DNA from: Artocarpus heterophyllus
Taxonomy: Eukaryota > Streptophyta > Magnoliopsida > Rosales > Moraceae
Assembly (NCBI GenBank): GCA_025403435.1
Contig: CM046333.1
Location: forward strand, 37,159,521-37,223,520
Length of the DNA: 64,000 bases
Reading direction: 5' to 3'
Of the stretch, positions 1 through 11,866 are shown in pieces. Numbering within the stretch: the first letter of the stretch is position 1; each line of letters begins with the position of its first letter. The notes under the pieces are model-generated. The model had not been told where the DNA came from and ran no database searches. It saw only the letters and a program-made list of their open reading frames with translations. A program made the translations under genes and the position numbers.

Positions 1-2581
1 AAGGATCCTATGGAGAAAGGCCCTTCCAAAAAGCTGAAGCCTGGAGACAAAACAACAATGCTTTCTAATGGGAAATTGATTAAAGAACCTTCCCATAAGT
101 CTTATAATGAGGATCATGAAACTGATGGACAAAAGTTAGAAGTTACTCCAAGTCCACACGCTGTAAGTTATAAATGGAACAATTTTGAAGAAAACTTATT
201 TTAGGAAAATTATTTTTATAGGGGGTAGTTATTTTCATATCATTCCATCTTAGTAGACTAAAGGTTTTAAGGACTTACACTTTCTTCTTTTCTATATTTT
301 GACAGGATAGAAGAAAATGGTTTAAAGGACTTGTAAGTTCTTTTCATTCAAATAACATTGCATTCTTTTAATTGTTATTGCATTTGTACTTAGAAGCATA
401 AACGACCTTGAAAGTATCTTTAAACATATGATTTGCAAGTTGCAATGAGCGTAAATATAAAATCGAGGGTATTTGTGCTAAATTTGAAGCTTATAGGTCA
501 GAGGCTATGGCTGTCATCCCTCACTAGTACCGGTGACTCTCAATAAAGCTAGGTTGGGTCACTGATTAAGTGGACTTACCAAGTTACCAATTTTTAGTGT
601 TACCTACCCTTGCTTTACTTGTAACCATTAGATTACTTTTAAACAATTTTGAAGGGTCAAAGATTTTATCAGGTACTACTCCAAAGGTTCAAAGTGAGGG
701 ATGGCAGCCATGCCGTAAGTTGTATTAATCTGAATAGAAGATTGAGGTGCAATTTAGTGGGAAAGAATATTACTGATTTGTGACTTTTGATATCTTTATT
801 CAATGTCAGCCCTGGGAAGATAGGATGAGAACTGCATATGAGCAAGGAAAACTTGTTTTGCTTCAGAATTTGGATCCATCTTATACTTCAGCAGAAGTGG
901 AGGTAATGTGGTCAACTTAGCATTGGATTTTATGTTGCTTTATGGAGCATCATCTTGTGGGTTTGGTGTGTCATTTTGTGTTTCATGTTGCCAGTTCTAC
1001 CTTACTGCTGAAGTACTTCGCCTGTCTTGCAATGCGACAAATTGTTTCTCTCCCTCTGCTTGTTACTTCTGTGCTTGTTTATTATTTCTGTTTTCGCCCA
1101 AATTTCTATTGTTAGTGTAAGGTTTACTTATGCTATTATTTCTCACGTTTTCATCATTTCATATTTTAAAATTCAGGATATTGTATGGCATGGTTTCAAG
1201 GAAAAATGCACAACAAAGATGATTCAACGGACTGCGTTTTCTTGCCCTCATTCTGGTATGAAGAGATTGGAATTACTTGACTACCCTTACAAATGAAGAG
1301 AGTTATCTTTCATTTGTCAGGTTTTGGAAAATTCTTGTGATAATGCTTCGAGTACTTCAAGAACACATGAAGATATTTGTTTGCCTATGTATTTCACAAC
1401 AGAAATATTGTTGTTTGTATCTTGTGTTTCTCATAGCATAGCAACAAAATCGTGTTTGTCTTATTGTAGGTCAAGCTTTTGTTATTTTCAGAAAAAGGGA
1501 GACAGCAGAGATGGTTATTAAAGAATTAAATGAGAGCTGTCTGCTATTATCCAACGGGAGGTAGGCATGCTGATGATTTATGGTGTCAAACAATTTGGTC
1601 GATGACATATACCATGAGATTCTACTTTATTATTCTAGCTTATTAGGGGATATACTTAAAATTATCTGGGTGTCCCTCATGACAGTTCCTAATTAGTAAG
1701 GTGGGTTAAACAGGTAACCTCAAATTTTCCATGAGGACAATAGTCTCGTGATTTAGCTACGAAATTAAATCTCGCCTTTTTCATTTGCACCGTGGTGAAA
1801 ACATCTTGTTGTGCTTGGAGTATGCCTTTTAGTTGTGTTTCCTTCCTTTTTTTCCTTTTCCATTACAAGACTAGATTAAAAACAATATTTATTTTACCTA
1901 CCTTCTTTCCTACCACATGCAATATGGAGTCTCTACACGAAAGCTTCTCCTAATACATAGCGTAATTTTAAATTTGTTTCCAGCATTGAGTGTTTGAGTA
2001 ATGATTAAATATGTTTTCTTTTAAATGAGGTACAGGCCTCTTGTAGGCAGTTTAGGAGTTCCTTGCTTCCCAAAAAAGAAGCCAACATTTTTTGGCCATT
2101 TTGTTATTGAAAAGCTCCGATACCAAATGCAGCGGGCGCAGGTATTTTCTGATCTCTCTCTCTCATACACACACTGATTTACACATGTGAATTCACTTAC
2201 CAAAATACAAATTCAAGCCCTCTTATTGCTTTTCTTTGATACGTGCGCTCTTGGTTTATATAATGGACAGAAAGATGCTGTATCTACTTCGCATTGTTCT
2301 CAGCCTAATACAATTGAATTTGATATGGCAATGGAATGGTGCCTACGACAAGAAAAATCAGAGCTTATGTGGAAGAAGTTGTACCAGGTCTTAGATTTGT
2401 CCTATACTGTTGTTGTTTTATTTTTATGGGATTGTCATTTTTTTTTTCACTACAGTGAAATATTTGGATTTGCTATGTATTTTCCCGAGTTCATTTTATT
2501 TGCTGACCTAGATCTTTTTCTTAAAATTAGAAACAGGGACACGAGTTGAAAAAACTGAAGGCGAAACTCAAGGCCAGATGA
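1..2581 (+). CDS. ASI1: ASI1-like BAH/RRM chromatin and RNA-processing protein, C-terminal exons (5' end outside window)
   Basis: Eight coding exons can be chained in phase: up to 162, 306-332, 810-902, 1177-1255, 1470-1560, 2036-2141, 2271-2387 and 2531-2581 (TGA). All junctions are GT/AG. The product has a charged linker, then an RRM-like fold beginning PWEDRMRTAYEQGKLVLLQN, and a C-terminal block with TSHCSQPNTIEFDMAMEWC and a Lys-rich tail. From family knowledge, plant proteins of this kind carry an N-terminal BAH domain followed by this RRM. ASI1 (SG1/IBM2) binds intronic heterochromatin and promotes full-length transcripts; it acts in the nucleus. The BAH part would lie before position 1. 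Exon 306-332 is a 27-nt microexon. The last exon has two possible acceptors six bases apart (2530 and 2536). The protein could instead be an ASI1 paralogue (AIPP3/BDT1 type), which I cannot tell apart from the C-terminus alone. Confidence 0.8.
503..715. mobile_element. MITE-like element in an intron of the ASI1-like gene
   Basis: The ends are inverted repeats of about 22 bp: GGCTATGGCTGTCATCCCTC at the left matches the reverse complement of the right end, with one extra base and one or two mismatches. The body is about 210 bp and non-coding. It lies wholly inside the 333-809 intron. I could not define a clear target duplication, so the superfamily is unassigned. Confidence 0.55.
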
Positions 2582-3357
2582 CATGAATGTTGAAAACTCG
2601 TTCTCCTTGGTAAGTTTTTAACCCAAAACAATGAAAAAAGAGAAACAATTTCACTATTTAGCACCTCATGACTTTAATGAAATAGCTGCCTTACGATTTT
2701 TGATGCTGCATTGTCTTGTATAGGTTTCCTGTTTTGCTATTGGTTGGAGATCATGAGAAGGCATCCTTCTGCTAGTGCCTTTTTGTCCAAAACTCTTATC
2801 AAATTTTGAGGATTCCCATCCTGTCATCAGATGTCAAAATCTATTATGGGTAATGATCTGAATCTCATGCCCTTTTAGCGAAAAATATCACGTTGCTCCT
2901 TTTGCATGCTTGAACAATCAAAATATGATGGTAAATATATATGAGGGAGTTTGATTAAAAACTTCTAGAAACTTATTTTCCACCTCTTTCTATTTGGTAT
3001 CATTTGCCATCAATGTGCTGGCATAACGTCCCATGACATCTCTAATTTCTTTTCATATTCTAACAACTCTATCCACCACGATGGGCAATTTGATAGTGCC
3101 GGGTTGATATTGTTCAAGCTGAAATCTTAAGTGTAAGTTGCAGTCATCTTTTAAAGTTTGACGGCCTTGTAGAATAAGAGGAAGTTAAAACATTGCAGGA
3201 AACTAGAATGCACAGAGATGGGAGGACACACTTGATAATATAGCCAAGAAGTATAAGTAGAGGCAGTACTAGAGGATAGGTCTTGGAATTTAAATAGAGG
3301 GAAGGGATTATGGGATACGAAGGGAAGGGACCTAGCGCAAAGGTAATAGAATATAGA
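2582..3357. other. 3' UTR of the ASI1-like gene and short intergenic DNA
   Basis: The first part, to roughly 2950, is probably the 3' UTR of the upstream gene. The rest is non-coding. Short ORFs here have no recognisable domains. The stretch from about 3140 runs into the tandem repeat that follows and may be part of the same old repeat. Confidence 0.4.
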
Positions 3358-3829
3358 GTGAAGAGCCATATAGGTTGTGAAATATCAAATGGTGGCATCC
3401 ACATTGCCATAGAGGTTATGGAATACCAACTACTGTCATCCACATGGCCATACGTCTTATTCTTTGGATGTCCTCCGCATAAAGAATATGTCTAGTTAAA
3501 ACTTTGCAAGGAGATAACCTTGTGATAAAGCACAATTTCGACCTTATCAAGAAAACTCAATGGATCAACATCTTGGAAAGGGATGACATAAATAATACAA
3601 AGTGAAGAGCCATATATGTTGTGAAATATGGAACAACATCATCAACATTGCCATATAGGTTATGGAATACCAACTATTGTCATCCACATGGCAATACGTT
3701 TTATTCTTTGGATGTCCACCACATATATAATGTCTAGTTAAATCTTTGAAAGGACATAACCTTGTGATAAAGCACAATTTTGATCTTATGGAGAAAACCC
3801 AATGGAACAAAACCTCGGAAAGGGATCAA
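3358..3829. repeat. Two-copy tandem repeat, 244-bp period
   Basis: Unit 1 (3358-3601) and unit 2 (3602-3829) both start with GTGAAGAGCCATATA. They share long blocks, including the segments around TTATTCTTTGGATGTCC and ACCTTGTGATAAAGCACAAT, with scattered substitutions. No coding potential is seen. It is probably a fragment of an old retroelement, but this is inference. The hAT element inserted 20 bp beyond the second unit. Confidence 0.7.
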
Positions 3830-3840
3830 TAGTTTAGTAT

Positions 3841-3848
3841 GTATGTAG
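3841..3848. repeat. Left 8-bp target-site duplication of the hAT element
   Basis: GTATGTAG here is repeated exactly at 8391-8398, immediately outside the two inverted ends of the element. Eight-base duplications are the hallmark of hAT insertions. Confidence 0.92.
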
Positions 3849-4046
3849 CAATGTTTTAAAAGGCGTAAACAGAAACTGAGGCGATTTGTCTAATCAAGGC
3901 GAGGCGTAAGCCTCGAATGTAAAAAAAAAAAAAAAAATCATAAAATTGAATAAAATTCATAAACATGTCATAACAAATAAAAGATACACTTAGTTTATGC
4001 CATAACAAACAAAACACACACACGAAGCAATTTAAGTCTAAAGCTC

Positions 4047-6534
4047 TCAAAGATTGAAGTTTCGATCATCATCCTCTTCCTCATCCTCATCTTCTTCATC
4101 ATTATTATCTTCCAAATCCATATCATCGTCATCATTCCAATCTTCTTCTTGTTCTTCCTCTTCTTCAATCACCGCCATTTTCTTCTTAGTTCCTACATCA
4201 ATGTTGATAAAATTTTGAGTGACCTGTGTGACCAATGAAGTAATAAGCTAATAACATAATTATGTAATTCTCTATAATTACCTATTGTTGTTAGAGTTGA
4301 CTTTAATGAGGAGCCACTCTTTTTCTTTCCTTTGGATGATCTTGAACTTTCACCTGCCTCATCCCCTTCAATTGTTGCTTCATTCTCATCACCACTCATA
4401 CTATTTTCATGCCCATTTCCTTCAATTTGTTCAATTAACCATTCATTATCTGATGGCGTGTCTTCAACAAGCGAAGGATCAAATTTCTCATCACCATTGT
4501 TCCTTGACTTCAACTTGAGGAATCTGTCTTTCAATCTCTTGTTGAACATAATATACACCAACTTGTTCATTCTACTTGTATGCAATCGATTCCTTTTCTT
4601 TGTATGCACTTGATTGAACGCACTCCAATTACGTTCACATGCAGATGCTGAAGTAGTAAGACTTAGAACTTTGATTGCAAAGGCTTTTAATTCTGGTGTA
4701 TCATCTCCAAATTGATACCACCAACGCTCTAGTTTACAACAATAACAACAAAAAAGGATGAATTAATACTAATGTAATATATCAAATTTAAGTTTTAAAA
4801 TTAACAATAAATGGGTCAAATCGTACCAGGAGAACGTGTTGCATAGGACATTTGTGCTGCTTTGAAGCCAAACATTCCTTTCTTCAAATCAAAATCTTCA
4901 AGTTGAGCATCAACCTTCATATAATCCTCACTAGGGACAAGCCTATCCATGCATTTATATAAACCCGTCTTGATCTCTTTATCTAAATGGAAGTTCGTGT
5001 CATAATGGCACTGAGGATTCAAGTAGTACCTAGCAGCATGCAAATCATGATGTAACTGACGCTCTCACTTTTCATCAATAATGTCCCAAATCTCCTTATA
5101 AGAAGCTTCTTGTCCCCCCAATTCCTTTGCTATTTCTTCTTTTGCCTTGTCCATAGCTTCATAGATAAACCCCATTACTGGAGTCTTTTCACTATCAACC
5201 AATCTTAGAACCTTTACTAGAGGACCTGTGGTTTTAACAGTATAGTTAACACCACGCCAAAAGTTCTCATCTCTAGAAATAATTTTCTTCACTTCTTTTC
5301 CTTCTTGTTTTTTCGCCCATGAACTTTTACTCCATTCTTCAGAAGCAAACATAGCTTCTAAAGGTTGTCTCAACTCTTTTACCCTTTGTATAGTCAAAAA
5401 AGCAGTGGCAAATCTTGTGACGACTGGTCGAACAATTTCTTTATCATTATGCTTCCTGAACAAACTTAACACCCATGAATGGTTGTAAATAAACTTGCTT
5501 ACCTTCTTTGCTTTGAGCAAAGCATTCTTGTGTTGTGGTAATTGTCCAAGCCTCTCAAGCATCAAATCAATACAATGGGCAGCACATGGAGTCCAATAAA
5601 GATTATTCCTTTTCTCCATTAACATCCTTCATGCAGCCTTGTATGCACTTGCATTATCTGTTATCACTTGAACAACAATATCTTCTCCCACTTCGTCAAC
5701 AACTTCATCAAGCATGTTGAACAACAACTGTGCATCTTTAACATAAGCAGAAGCATCAACAGATTTCAAAAACACAGTACCATAAGGATTATTGACAAGG
5801 AAGTTGATTATACCCCTTTGTTTGATGTCCGACCAACCATCTGACATTATTGTTACCCCTGTTTCAGGCCATGTCTTCTTCACTTCATCAACCATCATTT
5901 GTGTGGTCTTTACTTCCTCATCCAATAACCATGTTCGAAGCTCATACATGCTAGGAGGTTTCAACCCTCGACCATAATTTCCAACAGAGCAAAGCATATT
6001 CAGAAATGAGGGACTCCTTGCCACATTGGATGGAATTGCATTGTCATAAAAGAATCTTGCAATGTCTAAACGTACCGCGTTTCGAAGTTCTTTTGTAGAA
6101 GTCGGAGGGATTGGTTGAGAATCATTATTCTTCTCATCGTTTACTTGTGCAACAAATCGGTCTATAGGTCCACGAGTTCTCCTTGAAGAAGCACCACTAC
6201 TATCACCGGGACAAGAACCTGTTGCTTCTTGAGCACTTCAAAAATAGGAACCACTAGAAATCATTTCTTCCATGTACCTATGGGCTATTTGTTTTGCATT
6301 AGAATAACCTTTTAAATAATCAAGACATTCCTTTTTCACTTCATCCGGCACTTTTAGACATGGTCCAACATTATGGCGTGTGCCCGCCAAATGATCCTTC
6401 AATCTTTTAACACCTCTCGTTATCCTCTTCGTACAAAACTTGCATTCTAAATAGACATAGCCTTTTTTATCATTCTGTTCAATTTGAGTACCATATTTCC
6501 AAGCGGGATCCTTTCTCTTTGCACCACCAACCAT
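4047..6534 (-). pseudogene. hAT transposase (BED zinc finger, DUF659, hAT C-terminal dimerisation), three in-frame stops
   Basis: Minus-strand exons 6534-4827, 4728-4282 and 4192-4047 join in phase with GT/AG junctions into a 767-codon frame. An acceptor (TTTTTTTTCAG) lies just upstream of the ATG at 6534, implying a 5' UTR intron. Domains in order: BED finger (about residues 15-65, with the C-x2-C pair in LECKFCTKR and a later H-x4-H equivalent), DUF659 (about 185-310, with SDGWSD and VITDNAS), the WTPCAAHCIDL segment, and the dimerisation region (LTTSASACERNWSAF) in exon 2. Exon 3 is an acidic tail. TGA codons interrupt the frame at 6240-6238, 5631-5629 and 5067-5065; reading continues in the same frame after each, so they are point mutations and not frameshifts. 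Transposase cuts and joins the element in the nucleus; this copy is probably inactive. Confidence 0.88.
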
Positions 6535-8215
6535 TATAACTGAAAAAAAATGATTTAAAAAATACATTAAAAGAAAAAGAAATAAATATGTTATTATTAT
6601 TCATATTTCATATCATAAAAGAAATGCTACTGCTATATAGCACACTATTATATTTTTTTTTTGTGAAAAACAAAATAACTATTGGACCAAACAAAATAAC
6701 TATCATAGAAATATAAGTAACAAATCTTTTTCCAACAAAAATAGAGAAAGCATCACACACAATCGCTCTCAAAACATCACAAACATGAGAAGAAAGCATT
6801 TCACTCTCAGCTACACAACAAAAATACATGAGTCTATGAATAAAAAGTTCCACCAATAATATAAATTGAAAAACTAGGAAAAAAAACAAAGGAAAATAGA
6901 GAAAGATCAAGGCCCTGTTGGTAAAGTCTTCCTTTTTGAGATTTTTAAACAAAACACAAGAATTTTCCCTTGTTTTGATAAAGTCTAACATAATTGTGAG
7001 AATAAACAAAAGCTTAGATCACCCAAAAGTCGTGTACTTGTAAGAGTATAAACACAAATTAATGGACCTTTATAATGTCATAAAAAGAAACTCATAGAAA
7101 CTAATAATTGTTCAAATATAAAATAGTCTTAAACTAATAGTTATTTAATGCGCGAACACGATCCATTTGGCCTTGAAAATTTATCATTTAGTACCAAAAC
7201 TAACAAACAAGAATACAAGAGAACAAGTGAGCATTTCCTAAATGTGGAAACAGACGAGCGTTTGAGCCACATATTGATGAACTCAAACGAAAAACAGATA
7301 ATTATGAGAAACACCAACACATAGAAAACAAGAAAAAAAAAATAAATAAAAGGAGGGGGAGGGAATGGATTTTGAAAATGGTGGCAGAGTAAATTGACAT
7401 ACCTGATATATATCCAAGAAGCAGATCACTAACAACAACAGCTGCACTTTAAGCTATTGAACTTGAGCTAAAATTGTAGGAGTAACACACTCCAAGATAT
7501 TAGTCCCTTCTATATATGCCGTGGAGAGTTCTACACATAAGAAAGCAGAGGAAGCTTCATTGAACCACCATGTATAACAAAAAAAATCACATAAAACCAA
7601 GAAAACTAACAAATTGATGTTTAAAAACATAATAAAATCATAGCAGAAGTAACTCTATCAATACATATATTGCAGCAACCAACAAAAGTCCACTTTCCTT
7701 AATAGTGGACCAAAACTCAACACCAACACCAAGACCAAAACTGCATGCCCAACGAACAATAATCTCATCAAAGCCACAGCCCCAAAGCCATCCTCCATAC
7801 TATATACAGTACACTACGTGTTTATCTTGAGGGAAGCTATTGAAGCGGCTCTAAATAACAGCATTTGCTGCAGTAGATAAGAGAAAAAAAAATACGGTAG
7901 AAAATAAAAGAAAGGGAAAAAAAACCTAGGAGAGGAGGTCGTCACTCAGTCGCACGTTGCTGCTCAAATGGGAGAAGGCTTGGAAGATGGAGGCGTTGTT
8001 GAGAGGAAGATGCAGGCGCTGCTGAGAGGAAGACGCTGCTGAGAGGAAGATGCGGCTGATGAAGAAACGTTGAAGCAGAAGAGTATGCTAGGTTTTTAAA
8101 ATCTCTCTCTTGCTTTTATCAGCAAAAAGCCTAACTTGACTATTGGGCTGATTTTTTTTTTTTTTCTTTAAGAGACAAAATTAGGCTGAAAAGAAGCCCA
8201 ACAGACGTCCATCCA

Positions 8216-8382
8216 TTGAGGCGCACGCCTCAATCGCCTTGAGGTGAAAACGCCTCAAGGCGTGCGCCTCAAAAGAAAAAGGCGTAAGCCTCTTCAAAAT
8301 GATTAAGGCTTAAGCCTTGAAAAGCATTTCTTACGCCTCGATCTGAGGCGCGCCTCGAGGCGTACGCCTCAAGCGCCTTTTT
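8216..8382. repeat. GC-rich subterminal palindrome array of the hAT element
   Basis: At least a dozen GAGGCG/CGCCTC hexamers, many paired as palindromes such as GAGGCGTACGCCTC, are packed into about 165 bp next to the right inverted end. A shorter set is at the left end (3878-3918). In Ac/Ds-type hAT elements, subterminal hexamer arrays bind transposase; the same role here is inferred. Confidence 0.7.
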
Positions 8383-8390
8383 AAACAATG

Positions 8391-8398
8391 GTATGTAG
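8391..8398. repeat. Right 8-bp target-site duplication of the hAT element
   Basis: GTATGTAG, identical to 3841-3848, directly after the right inverted end. Confidence 0.92.
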
Positions 8399-8616
8399 TT
8401 ATTGGAAGAATCCGAATCTTCTTCACCTTCGTATGGAGTGTGCTTGATTCTATCACCTTGCCTTTGACGTCATACATGTTGCACCATTTTCGTATAATCT
8501 TTCATTTTTTGTTGATATGCCTGACTAGAGATCTCAATTATTTCAATATGATTTGCGAGGATTAAAATATTGGTCTCGACAAAGATATCAAGACTAAATT
8601 TGATAAAATATCGATT

Positions 8617-8852
8617 GAGACGTCGATATTCACGTCAATCGTTGAAAGTTATCAAGAAAATTATAGGGAAGGGCTTTTTATGTTGACATTCAACGTCATT
8701 TCCTTGAAAAATCAATGAAACATCTCAATATCAATAGAGATGTCGATATTTACATCTACCGTTGAAAATTAATCGAAACAAAATTACAAAGAAGGGCTTT
8801 TTATGTCAACATTTGACAACATTCTCTTGAAAGATCAATGAAACATCTTAGG
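8617..8852. repeat. Two-copy tandem repeat, 120-bp period
   Basis: Units 8617-8736 and 8737-8852 share GTCGATATT near the start, AAGGGCTTTTTATGT in the middle and ATCAATGAAACATCT at the end, with substitutions and small indels. Non-coding. Confidence 0.65.
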
Positions 8853-8862
8853 ATTCATGTGG

Positions 8863-9238
8863 TGTGCGTGTTTGGAATGGTATGGTTTAGAACTTTATGG
8901 ATTGAACTATGTTCTAAACTATGTGGTTTAAATAGTGGTTTTGAACTGACGTTTAGAATGTAAAGGTTTAAAACGATAATAAAACATCACATCTAGTTTA
9001 AAATAAGAACTAGTGTTTGGAAAACTATGGTGTATGGAAGGAAAACAAGAATTGGGATGGTTTTTACTGTCAAAAATGGTTGAAACCGTGTGAATTTGAA
9101 GGGAGGCCAAAATTTAGATTATGGGTATTTTGGCCGATTTAAAACCGTATTCATGGTTTGAATTGATTTTAGGTCTTGCTCCACCAACCACCAGTTTGAA
9201 CTGGCTTAAACGTTTTGAACTTACGTACCAAACTGGCT
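8863..9238. mobile_element. Possible small non-autonomous DNA element
   Basis: The left end GCGTGTTTGGAATGG and the inverted right end (GCCAGTTTGGTACG on the minus strand) look like worn Tourist-type ends. The body contains many GGTTTAAA/GTTTGAACT motifs. The target duplication is not clear and the short ORF inside has no domain. Confidence 0.35.
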
Positions 9239-11324
9239 AGTAGTATTTTGGAAAAATAGGTATGCATTGATACATTGTCGATAATATCAAGGATTCAATA
9301 TTCTCTTGATTTTCCAAAAAGAAAATTGCTCATTAATATGTATCAATGCTCATGGGACGTAATAATTTTGGTGAACATTAATGTAATAAGAGTGCTTTAT
9401 TCTTGGTGAGCTGATTAAGTCGTAGCAATAGTTTGCTTTGTAAAGTGTGAAGGTAACCTGTTTTTGATCATGCTTTGTGGGAGTTAATGAAGTTCTTCAG
9501 AAGCATGGTTTAAGTGATAATTTGATTCTCGTCTTTTAATATAATTTTGTAGATTTTTTATAACATTTTCTATCAAAGATTTTTCGTTTAAGTTAGTCAT
9601 TATTTTGGATAGTTTTATGCATGAGACCCTAATGTGTGGTTCTTTTGCATGGGCAAGACTTGAATGCCACAATTCTTAATCTTATGGATAACAAATTTAA
9701 ACGAACAAAGAAAAGTCCAAACCTAAGGGGAAGGAAGGGAAGAAACCTTCCGCAAACCTAAGAGAGGAAAAAAGTCGGTGCCTTGCTTCCCATGTGAGAT
9801 CATCGTGAATTGATTGTCAAAGTGAGGGTTGCTCGTTGCTTAGCTCTCTATGTAATATTCTTACTTGCCCTTGTCACTATTCCCTAGCTCCTTGTCTCGA
9901 GCCACCATCCAAATTATCCTTGCGAGATGCCTCATAGATCCTTGTTGCTAAAATTCCCGTCACTAGCCTGTTGGTTGTCGTTTTTATCTTGCTCGTTGCT
10001 CCTTCCACTAATTTTGAGGATTTTGCCTTGCCAATCTCTATTATGACCTCCTCGTTCTCAAGTCATGGGGTAGGGGCCCATTTTGTAGGCTCACTACCTA
10101 TGAAGGGGCCGAGCTACTTTCAAAACAGACGGTTTAGACTTTTTCATTTATTATTTTCTTGTACAACATCTATCCCTTAGTGATCCATTATAACTAGAAA
10201 ATTGCAACTAATAAGCCAAGATTTAAAACTTTTGTAAGTAAATAGCTGTTTCACAATTAGTATCGTTTGGTTGGAGGGTTCAAATGATTTGAACCCAAAA
10301 TCTCTCTTGAACAAGTGTTTGGCAACCAAAACTCAAACCTATTTGAAACCATGATGTGACAGTTTGAACTCAATATTCTCTCCAAATCAGAATTACCTCC
10401 CCCTTGTTTTTAAACTTTTCAACCCATTTTTCAAACCACAGTTTTTAAACTTCCAATTTCAAACCAAAAGTTCAAATCATCATGTTTCAAACCCATGAAA
10501 CAAATGAACAATTATAGGCCATTTTATTTTTTATTTCCAATTCTATCTTTTTTCCTCCACAACTCCTCCTCTATCTTCCTGCACTTTGTGTCTCTCTCCT
10601 TGCTGCCAAAAATAGTAGATCCATCGCCATCGTCGTCAACGGTGCTGATGACTCATGACGAGCATCAACGAGGAAGACACCGAAAGATGATAGGAACGCT
10701 AAAAGATCAACAATGAGAAATGGCAAGATTGGCAATGAGGGATGATGAGATTGGCGGATTGGCTACGAGAATGACTATGAGAGACTTGCGAATGATCTGG
10801 AGGGCCTCGATCTCGCACGAGGTTGCTGTTTCTATTGATGAAGCTGTCGCACCTAGGAGTTGTTTGCCAGAGAAGATGGTGCGATCCTTTTTTTTGAGGA
10901 GTTGCACCGAAAAGTCATTGGCATAGGTGATGGTGATAGCGTTTAAAGAGAAAGTGACAGACACACAAGCAAAGGAGAGAAGAGAGAAGGATGCATGAGT
11001 AGGGGAAAGAGAAAGGAGGAGAGAGAGGAAGGGAAACAAGTGGTAGAAGAAGGCGTATTTTAGCCGTTACAGCATTTAATTAATGTAGAATTAAAGTCAA
11101 ATAACCTCTTTATTTTAACCTTTCCTTAATTTTGAGCCTATTTCCTTCATTGTCCCTTTTTCATTAAAAAAACAATTTCAGTCAATAATTTATCGATCTA
11201 TTAATGATGAACAATTGATATGTTATTGATTATTCACTATAATACTCGATAAAGTACAGAAAGCCGTTTACTTTAAAAAAGGTTCGGCTGGCTAATAACT
11301 AAAAATGGGTGACCATCATTAGAA
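9239..11324. other. Intergenic DNA, no gene recognised
   Basis: No ORF here shows a domain or a splice-consistent exon chain. A stretch at 10262-10490 is rich in TTTGAAC/GTTTGG motifs typical of MITE debris. A GC-richer patch at 10610-11040 gives opposing short ORFs without recognisable similarity. The beginning of the outer copia LTR would be expected here but is absent. Confidence 0.4.
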
Positions 11325-11866
11325 ACATGACTCTTGAATGACGTAGACTCAGTATTCATAGATATAAAATCCATAGCTCTTTTGTAGAGTCAATGATATT
11401 CTTTTATAGGCATTATTCTATAATTGGAAATTGGGGCGCTTAACTTTTTGGATACATGTATGTAAACAAATGGTATACTATTTGTATTGGTTATAAATAT
11501 TCCAATGTGAGATCATGGAATATAAGAGAAACATAATCGGGGAGATAAAATGAAATTTATTCTTAAACCGATTATGAATATCCTATGAAGATGTTACATG
11601 ACTCTTCAATAACGTAGACTTGTTATCATAGATATATAATTCATAGCTCTTTTGTAGAGTCAATGATATTCTCTTATAAGCATTATCTTGTAATTGTAAA
11701 TTGGTACGCTTAACTTTTTGGATACATATACGTAACCAAATGGTATACTATTGGTATTGGTTATAGATATTCCAATGTGAGATAATGGAATATAAGAGAA
11801 ACATAATCGGGGAGATAAAATATAATTTATCTTTAAGTTGATTATGAGTATCCTATGGGGATGTTA
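11325..11866. repeat. 271-bp tandem duplication inside the 5' LTR
   Basis: Two units, starting at ACATGACTCTT (11325 and 11596), share CATAGCTCTTTTGTAGAGTC and AATCGGGGAGATAAAAT blocks. The matching segment of the 3' LTR (23952-24230) has a single unit. Confidence 0.8.

Larger units (their letters stand above)
3849..8390 (-). mobile_element. Complete hAT-superfamily DNA transposon (4542 bp)
   Basis: The left end CAATGTTTTAAAAGGCG is an imperfect inverted copy of the right end (CATTGTTTAAAAAGGCG on the minus strand). It is bounded by perfect GTATGTAG duplications. It contains a minus-strand transposase gene with BED finger, DUF659 and hAT dimerisation regions. Both ends carry clusters of GAGGCG/CGCCTC motifs, densest at 8216-8382, a likely transposase-binding array. 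About 1.7 kb between 6535 and 8215 is the element's own upstream and 5' UTR/intron DNA. The element is structurally complete, but its gene carries three nonsense codons, so this copy cannot be autonomous unless they are read through. Confidence 0.92.

Noticed and set aside
10707..11039. ORFs on both strands in a repeat-like patch
   Set aside because: Low-complexity serine/leucine content on one strand, and no domain on either.
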